The notes beneath the pieces were generated by a model that worked only from the letters and a program-made list of their open reading frames with translations, was not told the DNA's origin and made no database searches. Below, one piece after another: positions 1-4,746 of a stretch of DNA of 6,247 nucleotides. Within the stretch, counting starts at the first letter, position 1, and each line of letters opens with the position of its first letter. The translations under genes and the position numbers were made by a program. The DNA is from CAYSFW01 sp964620675 (GTDB taxonomy: Bacteria > Pseudomonadota > Gammaproteobacteria > UWMA-0217): the NCBI GenBank assembly GCA_964620675.1, contig CAZUJU010000095.1:1-6247 (forward strand), written 5' to 3'.

Positions 1-113
1 AGCATCATCGGCATGCGAACGGAGTAAGCCGCTTTGAACAGATCCACTTCGTCGGAGACGGTACGGTAATACGGTTCTTGGGTGATTCGGTATTGCTCGA
101 TCACGTTACTCAT
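1..113 (-). CDS. cbbQ: CbbQ, RuBisCO-activase AAA+ ATPase (5' end only)
   Basis: Only the first 37 codons are in the window; the gene continues past the left edge. They begin MSNVIEQYRITQEPYYR and continue through a DEVDLF..AY..RMPMML stretch. This matches the family N-terminus that precedes the Walker A loop of CbbQ/NorQ-type MoxR AAA+ ATPases; the Walker A motif itself lies outside. In the family, CbbQ forms a hexamer that works with the VWA-domain protein CbbO to remove inhibitory sugar phosphates from RuBisCO in the cytoplasm. The ATG start (113-111) has a Shine-Dalgarno GGGAG at 121-125, six bases upstream. The small-subunit-like ORF just upstream supports the RuBisCO assignment over the closely related NorQ (nitric oxide reductase) or GvpN. 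Whether it serves a form I or a form II enzyme cannot be told here. Confidence 0.85.
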   Translation of the reverse strand, partial: MSNVIEQYRITQEPYYRTVSDEVDLFKAAYSVRMPMM

Positions 114-281
114 TGATAACTCCCATGGAAAAATACTGCCTATTGCGGCCTGACAATAGCGAGCCGTGGGCTAGGCCCTACTCGCTTGATGCAGCCTCCT
201 AGCTGTCGGCGCGATCAGAAAATTCCCCACTACGCGATTCGCGAAACGGGGGGTCGATGCTTCACTCCGCCGCGCGGTATC
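114..281 (-). other. Intergenic region upstream of cbbQ
   Basis: This stretch holds no recognisable gene. On the minus strand it contains an AGGAGG ribosome-binding-like site at 195-200 with no start codon at a usable distance. It also contains two small potential hairpins. One has arms 158-163 and 181-186 (AGCGAG/CTCGCT) enclosing a GGGC-TAG-GCCC inner stem at 168-178. The other has arms 140-145 and 154-159 (CTATTG/CAATAG). The two share bases 158-159 and so would compete. A TTGTCA at 151-156 and a TATTTT at 130-135 are only 15 bases apart, a poor promoter spacing. It could be an untranslated leader of cbbQ or debris from a deletion. Confidence 0.4.
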
Positions 282-614
282 CTAAACCGTATTGCCGCAA
301 AAAATCACCATGCTCGTGCCATGGGATTGTATGAAATTATACTGCCGATTCAGCCGCACGGGATTGTTGAGAGCAATGTTGTGGCGGGCTTCGGGCTGAG
401 CCGGAAACCGCTCCACGTCGATCTCTGCAAACATTCGCAGTTTCCACCCGCGCCAGCAGTCATCCATCAGGAAATCAGTCACGCGGCTCCAGCCATTCTT
501 GACGATGGACTCGACTTGCGCACGCAGGGTGGCTTCGGCCTTCGCCGGCAGGCACGTGAAAGTCACTAATCTCGGTCTGGCGGGACCGCTCCGACGGGAA
601 CTGTGGCCTTGCAT
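282..614 (-). CDS. cbbS: Divergent, probably decayed RuBisCO small subunit
   Basis: The 110-residue ORF can be followed along its length against form I RuBisCO small subunits. The N-terminus SSRRSGPARPRLVTFTCLP (residues 5-23) parallels the family pattern SSRLSDPASRKFETFSYLP. Further matches are AQVESIVKNGW (32-42), WKLRMF (57-62, family WKLPMF), EARH...NNPVRL (75-88) and QSHGTSMVIFCG (96-107, family ending VVYRG or VIFRG). Many conserved positions are changed: Tyr to Cys before LP, Pro to Arg and Gly to Ala around WKLPMFG, loss of the IGYDN core, and Arg to Cys near the end. The W..EF to YW..MWKL stretch also looks about five residues short. The start is ATG 614 with GGAG at 621-624, spaced six bases; an in-frame TTG at 626 is a poorer choice. 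The gene begins 38 bases after plsC and precedes cbbQ, but no cbbL is adjacent. I infer a relic with an intact frame; a diverged functional paralogue is not excluded. Confidence 0.68.
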   Translation of the reverse strand: MQGHSSRRSGPARPRLVTFTCLPAKAEATLRAQVESIVKNGWSRVTDFLMDDCWRGWKLRMFAEIDVERFPAQPEARHNIALNNPVRLNRQYNFIQSHGTSMVIFCGNTV

Positions 615-618
615 GGTG

Positions 619-624
619 CTCTCC
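619..624 (-). promoter_or_regulatory. Ribosome binding site deciding the cbbS-like start
   Basis: GGAGAG on the minus strand lies six bases (counting from GGAG) before the ATG at 614. It favours this ATG over the TTG at 626, which overlaps the site. Confidence 0.6.
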
Positions 625-652
625 AATTAGGAACAGGTTGTCAATTCGCGGG

Positions 653-1396
653 TTAGCGATACCGCCGCTCCAGATCGACCATCTGGGTTTCGATCCAGGC
701 CTCCACTTCGGTATTGATTGATTCGCTGCTGCGTCCGACGGAATCGACGCGTGGACCGATGCGCACCGTGATCGTGCCAGGGCGTTTAATGAACTGGTGT
801 CGCGGCCAGAACAACCCAGCATTGTGGGCGATCGGGACAACTGGTCGCCCAGTGGCCGCTGCGAGGCGTGCGCCGCCGAGTTTATAGCGTACCCGGGTTC
901 CGGGCAGCGTGCGTGTCCCTTCCGGAAATATCACCACCCATTTTCCGCGGTCGAGCCGCTCGCGTCCCTGGGAAATCACTTGCTCGACCGCGCTGCGGCC
1001 GGCCTTGCGATCGATCGCGATGGGTTGCATCGCGGCCAGACCCCAGCCAAAAAACGGCACGCGTAGCAGTTCCCGTTTAAGTACCCAGACTTGCGGCGGA
1101 AGCAAAAACAACAACGCAAGGGTTTCCCAGGTCGATTGATGTTTCGCGAGCACGATGGATGGCTCATTCCCGATGTGCTCGAGACCCTCGACGCGATAGC
1201 CGAGGCCACAAATCACTTTCAACGCGGCTACGTTCAAACGTCCCCAACGCGTGACAAGCCAAAATGGAATCTGTTCGGGCAGCATCCGCGCCGCCACCAC
1301 GAGGATAGAAAAGACGATGGTACTGGCGGCAAATACGATCCAGAATGCACTGGCGCGCAAGCTGAGCCAAAGGGTTTGCGCAGGCGACTCAGCCAT
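653..1396 (-). CDS. plsC: 1-acyl-sn-glycerol-3-phosphate acyltransferase
   Basis: This 247-residue protein has the PlsC family length. It would acylate lysophosphatidic acid at sn-2 to give phosphatidic acid, using acyl-ACP or acyl-CoA at the inner membrane. A hydrophobic segment at about residues 13-36 is the likely membrane anchor. The acyltransferase motifs occur in order: KHQSTWET (85-92, motif I, with His86 and Glu91 in place of the commoner Asp of HX4D), GLAAMQPIAIDR (119-130, motif II), VVIFPEGTR (154-162, motif III) and RPVVPIAHNAG (184-194, motif IV). The HQSTWE variant occurs in relatives I know, so it is not a defect. The gene overlaps the gmhB remnant by eight bases (ATGGCTGA) and has its own strong GGAGG site. 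It is the last intact gene of the glyQS operon; the cbbS-like ORF starts 38 bases after its stop. The protein looks complete and functional. Confidence 0.93.
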   Translation of the reverse strand: MAESPAQTLWLSLRASAFWIVFAASTIVFSILVVAARMLPEQIPFWLVTRWGRLNVAALKVICGLGYRVEGLEHIGNEPSIVLAKHQSTWETLALLFLLPPQVWVLKRELLRVPFFGWGLAAMQPIAIDRKAGRSAVEQVISQGRERLDRGKWVVIFPEGTRTLPGTRVRYKLGGARLAAATGRPVVPIAHNAGLFWPRHQFIKRPGTITVRIGPRVDSVGRSSESINTEVEAWIETQMVDLERRYR

Positions 1397-1571
1397 TTTC
1401 GGCCTCCATTACTAACGCATCGGCAGCGATTGCCACGATAAATCCGGCCCGGTTCAGACACGCGATTGCGGCCAGACGGCCGGGAATCGGGATCCACGCC
1501 CCGGGCGACCGGATGAATTGATCCGAGTCCTCGTTGATCACACCATCGCGATCGAGAATCCCCAGCCTCAT
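1389..1571 (-). pseudogene. gmhB: Truncated heptose bisphosphate phosphatase (gmhB remnant)
   Basis: The 60-residue ORF starts MRLGILDRDGVINEDSD and continues with SPGAWIPIPG and AIACLNRAGF, a clear GmhB (HAD-superfamily D-glycero-D-manno-heptose 1,7-bisphosphate 7-phosphatase) N-terminus. Family members run to roughly 180 residues. HAD motif I is present (Asp7 and Asp9 in LDRDG). Where motif II (ATNQSG) should follow, the sequence instead reads AIAADALVMEAENG and stops. The zinc-binding Cys/His loop, the motif III Lys and the motif IV acidic residues are all absent, so the enzyme for ADP-heptose synthesis cannot be active. The final residues resemble a GmhB C-terminal tail, so I infer one in-frame internal deletion of about 120 codons rather than a frameshift; plsC begins immediately and leaves no room for the missing part. 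The start overlaps the glyS stop as ATGA, and the end overlaps plsC by eight bases. Confidence 0.82.
1404..1408 (-). promoter_or_regulatory. Ribosome binding site of plsC inside gmhB remnant
   Basis: A consensus GGAGG lies on the minus strand inside the last codons of the gmhB remnant, seven bases before the plsC ATG (1396). plsC can therefore be translated independently as well as by coupling to gmhB, which explains why truncating gmhB need not harm plsC. Confidence 0.65.
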
Positions 1572-3640
1572 TGCAACCGAGACAAGTCCGCCGCGCGCCC
1601 GAAGAGTTGCGCCAAGCGACTGAGCAGGGCGAGACGATTCTCGCGCAAGGCAGCATCGTCGCTCATCACCATGACCTGATCGAAGAACGCATCGACGGGC
1701 TCACGTAGGTCTGCGAGCCGGGTTAACGCCTCGGTGTAACGCCCCGCATCGAACGCCGCCGTCACGGCGGCGCGCAACGCCTCGACCGCGTCGAACAAGG
1801 CCCGTTCCGGAGCTTCGTGCAGGAGTTCCTCGCGTACCGCCTGCGCAATCGCACCGTCGACCTTTTTCAGCAGATTCTGGATGCGCTTGTTGGCGGCCGC
1901 GAGACTGGTCGCGGCGGGCAATTGCCGGAACGCATTCACGGCCTGAATGCGCTGATCGAAGTCGAGCGGTACGGTCGGGCGCAACGCCATCACCGCGTCG
2001 ATCACATCGGGCGGAACGCCCTGATCCTGGTAGTAGGCCTTCAAGCGGTCGAGGATATAGTCAAAACACTCGTCGATCGCCTCCACCGCGGGCGCCTTGC
2101 CCTGCAAACCGTTCGCCGCCGCGCCGAGGAGGTCGCGCAGGTCAAGCGGCAGGCGGCCTTCGATCAGAATCCGCAGCACACCCAGCGCGGCCCGGCGCAG
2201 CCCATACGGATCCTTGGCGCCGGTGGGCTTTTGCCCAATCGCGAAGATCCCCATCAAGGTATCGAGTTTGTCCGCCAGCGCCAGCACCTGCCCTAAGGCA
2301 CCGGTCGGCAGACTGTCGCCAGCGTGCCGCGGTTGATACTGCTCGTCCAGCGCGTTGGCAACGGCCTCGGCCTCCCCATCGTGACGCGCGTAGTAGCGCC
2401 CGGCAACGCCCTGCAACTCGGTGAATTCAAACACCATGTCGGTCATCAGATCGCATTTCGCCAGCCACGCGGCGCGCTCGGCCGCGGCTGCATCGGCGCC
2501 AATGCGCGGTGCCATGAAACCGGCCAGCGCGACCAAGCGCTCCGTCTTTTCATACAACGAACCGAGCCGCTGCTGGAAGGTGACGCCTTTCAACCGCTCC
2601 AGTCGCGCCTCGAGCGGTTGCTTACGATCCTGATTCCAAAAGAACGCGGCATCGGTAAAGCGTGGCCGAATGACCCGTTCGTTGCCTTCGATCACGCGCT
2701 GCGGCTCACGGCTCTCGATGTTGGCGACGGTGATAAAGCATGGCATCAAGCGACCGGCGGTATCGATCACGGGAAAGTACTTCTGATTATCCTGCATGGT
2801 CGAGATGAGCGCCTCCTGTGGCACCTCCAGGAAACGCGACTCGAACTGGCCCATCAAAGCGACCGGCCATTCGACCAAGGCCGTCACCTCATTGAGCAGG
2901 CCGGGATCGATCACGGCATGCCCGTTGACGGAATTGGCCGCCCGCAGCACCTGCTCCTGAATCGACGCCCGCCGCTGCGCGAAGTCGACGATCACCCGTC
3001 CCTGGATCCGCAGTAGCTCGCTATAGGCATCGGGGCACGGAATTTCGATCGGCTCCGGATGATGGAAGCGGTGACCATAGGTCGTCCGCCCGGTGGGCAG
3101 GCCGAGCACGGTTCCGGGTACGACCGCATCGCCGAGCAGCAGCACGATCCAGTGCACCGGGCGCACGAATTCGGCCGTGCCGGCGCCCCAACGCATGCGT
3201 TTAGGAATCGGCAAACGGTTCAACGCCTGCTCCACCAACTCAGGCAAGAGCACCGCCGCATCAGTTCCCGGCTGCACCGCCTCGAAGGCAAGCCAACGAC
3301 CTTTACCCTGTTCGACCGTCTTGATCTGGTCCATGCTGACCCCGCAGGCGCGCGCGAAGCCGAGCGCCGCTTGTGTCGGCCGCCCTTCGCCATCGAACGC
3401 GGCTTGCACCGCCGGCCCCCGCCGCTCGATGCGCTTGTCCGGTTGACGGATCAGCAACCCGGTGACCTGCAGTGCAAGTCGCCGCGGCGCGGCATAGCCC
3501 TGCAACGTCGCGTAGTCGAGACCCGCCTCTGCGAACCCTTTGCCGCACTCGTCGGCCAAGCTATCCATTAAGGTTTTCAGCGCCTTCGGCGGCAGCTCTT
3601 CGGTACCGATTTCGAGCAGCAGATCAGCACGCGCAGTCAT
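1568..3640 (-). CDS. glyS: Glycyl-tRNA synthetase beta subunit
   Basis: This 690-residue protein has the full family length. With GlyQ it forms the cytoplasmic alpha2beta2 synthetase that charges tRNA-Gly; the beta subunit binds the tRNA. Family signatures run in order: LLLEIGTEELPPKAL (7-21), the KRMRWG and EFVRPVHW core (147-164), ALISTMQDNQKYFPV (277-291), an HD-like domain with GVAGRYYARHDGE (411-423), ALADKLDTL through GQKPTGAKDPYGLRRAAL (454-486), NKRIQNLLKK (584-593), and a C-terminal DALR-type anticodon-binding region ending in FFDQVMVM (652-659). The start overlaps the glyQ stop as ATGA and is preceded by GGAGG at 3648-3652, seven bases away, giving coupled and near-equal synthesis of the two subunits. 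The stop overlaps the gmhB start by four bases. No internal damage is seen, in contrast to the genes downstream. Confidence 0.98.
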   Translation of the reverse strand: MTARADLLLEIGTEELPPKALKTLMDSLADECGKGFAEAGLDYATLQGYAAPRRLALQVTGLLIRQPDKRIERRGPAVQAAFDGEGRPTQAALGFARACGVSMDQIKTVEQGKGRWLAFEAVQPGTDAAVLLPELVEQALNRLPIPKRMRWGAGTAEFVRPVHWIVLLLGDAVVPGTVLGLPTGRTTYGHRFHHPEPIEIPCPDAYSELLRIQGRVIVDFAQRRASIQEQVLRAANSVNGHAVIDPGLLNEVTALVEWPVALMGQFESRFLEVPQEALISTMQDNQKYFPVIDTAGRLMPCFITVANIESREPQRVIEGNERVIRPRFTDAAFFWNQDRKQPLEARLERLKGVTFQQRLGSLYEKTERLVALAGFMAPRIGADAAAAERAAWLAKCDLMTDMVFEFTELQGVAGRYYARHDGEAEAVANALDEQYQPRHAGDSLPTGALGQVLALADKLDTLMGIFAIGQKPTGAKDPYGLRRAALGVLRILIEGRLPLDLRDLLGAAANGLQGKAPAVEAIDECFDYILDRLKAYYQDQGVPPDVIDAVMALRPTVPLDFDQRIQAVNAFRQLPAATSLAAANKRIQNLLKKVDGAIAQAVREELLHEAPERALFDAVEALRAAVTAAFDAGRYTEALTRLADLREPVDAFFDQVMVMSDDAALRENRLALLSRLAQLFGRAADLSRLQ

Positions 3641-4554
3641 GACGCGACCTCCGTGGACGCAGCAAGCATCGGAAAACCGAGTCGCTCGCGGGTGGCGTAG
3701 TAAGCCTCGGCAACTGCCCGCGCCAACGTTCTTATTCGCAGGATATAGCCTTGTCGCTCAGTGACCGAGATGGCTTTGCGTGCATCGAGCAAGTTAAAGG
3801 TGTGCGAGGCCTTCAGCATCTGTTCGTAAGCCGGTAGCGGAAGTCCTGCCGCGATCAGGCGTGCGCTGTCGCGTTCGAGGGTCGCGAACTGCTGGAACAA
3901 GGCCTCCACATTCGCCTGCTCGAAGTTGTAAGTGGACTGCTCGACCTCGTTTTGATGGAATACATCGCCATAGGTCACGGTGCCTTGCGGACCGGTGTTC
4001 CAAATCAAGTCGTAAACGGTGTCGACCCCTTGCAAATACATCGCGATCCGTTCGAGCCCATAGGTGATTTCGCCCGATACCGGACGACAATCGAGCCCGC
4101 CAACCTGCTGGAAATAAGTGAACTGGGTCACTTCCATGCCGTTCAGCCAGACCTCCCAGCCGAGCCCCCAGGCACCCAGTGTGGGCGACTCCCAGTTATC
4201 TTCGACGAAGCGAATATCGTGCACCAACGGGTCGATACCCAGCGCCTGCAATGATCCCAGATAGAGGGCCTGGATCTCGTTCGGCGAAGGTTTCATGATC
4301 ACCTGGAACTGATAATAGTGTTGTAGGCGATTCGGATTTTCACCGTAGCGACCATCGGTGGGTCGCCGCGACGGCTGGACGTAAGCCGAACGCCAGGGCT
4401 CGGGCCCAATTGCGCGCAAAAATGTGGCGGGGTGAAAGGTGCCGGCCCCCATCTCCATATCATAGGGTTGAATGATGACGCAGCCTTGCTTGCCCCAATA
4501 ATCCTGCAGGGCATGGATGAGCCCCTGAAACGTTGATACGTCGTAAGCTGACAT
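3637..4554 (-). CDS. glyQ: Glycyl-tRNA synthetase alpha subunit
   Basis: This 305-residue class II aminoacyl-tRNA synthetase subunit carries the site for glycine activation with ATP and works with GlyS. Visible landmarks are TFQGLIHALQDYW (8-20), QPYDMEMGAGTFHPATFLR (29-47), the motif 2 region with RSAYVQPSRRPTDGRYGENP (55-74), QHYYQFQVIMKPSP (78-91), EDNWESPTLGAWGLGWEVW (118-136), GMEVTQFTYFQQ (139-150) and the motif 3 region GEITYGLERIAMYLQ (161-175). Sequence and length are fully typical. The ATG at 4554 matches the conserved family N-terminus, although the short leader shows no good Shine-Dalgarno. It is the first gene of an operon with glyS, the gmhB remnant and plsC, read from an extended -10 promoter just upstream. 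Confidence 0.98.
   Translation of the reverse strand: MSAYDVSTFQGLIHALQDYWGKQGCVIIQPYDMEMGAGTFHPATFLRAIGPEPWRSAYVQPSRRPTDGRYGENPNRLQHYYQFQVIMKPSPNEIQALYLGSLQALGIDPLVHDIRFVEDNWESPTLGAWGLGWEVWLNGMEVTQFTYFQQVGGLDCRPVSGEITYGLERIAMYLQGVDTVYDLIWNTGPQGTVTYGDVFHQNEVEQSTYNFEQANVEALFQQFATLERDSARLIAAGLPLPAYEQMLKASHTFNLLDARKAISVTERQGYILRIRTLARAVAEAYYATRERLGFPMLAASTEVAS
3648..3652 (-). promoter_or_regulatory. Ribosome binding site of glyS within glyQ
   Basis: GGAGG on the minus strand lies inside the last glyQ codons, seven bases upstream of the glyS ATG. With the ATGA stop/start overlap it fixes the glyS start and indicates translational coupling. Confidence 0.65.
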
Positions 4555-4585
4555 GATGAATACCGAGCGCGTGCGAAGGCCGCGC

Positions 4586-4594
4586 AGTATAGCA
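4586..4594 (-). promoter_or_regulatory. Extended -10 promoter for the glyQS operon
   Basis: On the minus strand TGCTATACT combines a near-consensus -10 hexamer (TATACT, 4586-4591) with the TG of an extended -10 element. No TTGACA-like -35 is seen 16-18 bases upstream, where the sequence is GC-rich; extended -10 promoters often lack one. Initiation would fall near 4579, giving a leader of about 25 bases before glyQ. It lies between the upstream terminator and glyQ, as expected for an independent operon. The call is by motif only. Confidence 0.6.
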
Positions 4595-4683
4595 TTCAGT
4601 CGCGCGCGCGACCTCCCGCCGCGCGGTCGGTTTTGTTGTGCGCGTCGAAATTCGAATAGCGCATCGCGCGGAGAATTTTTCGG

Positions 4684-4722
4684 ATCGGAAAACGATAACG
4701 GAGGCCGTAGGACCTCCGTTAT
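4684..4722 (-). terminator. Intrinsic terminator of the OmpA-family gene
   Basis: A perfect ten-base inverted repeat (ATAACGGAGG at 4695-4704, CCTCCGTTAT at 4713-4722) with an eight-base loop starts 24 bases past the OmpA-family stop codon. On the minus strand the stem is followed by CGTTTTCC, a short U-rich run. There is no T run on the plus-strand side, so it acts on the OmpA-family transcript and separates it from the glyQS operon. Confidence 0.75.
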
Positions 4723-4746
4723 TCGCGCGACAACCGTCGAACCAAA

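Noticed and set aside
85..113. Assigning the left-edge gene to norQ or gvpN instead of cbbQ
   Set aside because: The N-terminus fits the CbbQ pattern best and the neighbour resembles RuBisCO small subunit; no nitric-oxide-reductase or gas-vesicle gene is seen.
130..156. TTGTCA and TATTTT as a cbbQ promoter
   Set aside because: The spacing of 15 bases is too short and both hexamers deviate from consensus, so it is not listed as a promoter.
186..569. Plus-strand open frame of 127 codons opposite the cbbS-like gene
   Set aside because: The minus-strand frame shows small-subunit homology and a good ribosome binding site; this one resembles nothing known to me and is its mirror.
639..644. Perfect TTGACA (minus strand) between plsC and the cbbS-like gene
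   Set aside because: No -10-like hexamer follows at 16-18 bases; that position falls on the ribosome binding site and start region. Probably chance.
2324..3016. Plus-strand open frame of 230 codons
   Set aside because: It lies wholly opposite glyS, whose protein is conserved throughout. The frame is open because of the GC-rich codon pattern, and its protein shows no family features.
3059..3571. Plus-strand open frame of 170 codons
   Set aside because: It is antisense to the N-terminal part of glyS, has low-complexity Arg/His-rich composition, and shows no ribosome binding site or recognisable motif.
4601..4610. Alternating CG run near the glyQ promoter, as possible Z-DNA or regulatory site
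   Set aside because: It is only ten bases long in a GC-rich region, with no repeat partner or known site; not distinctive.
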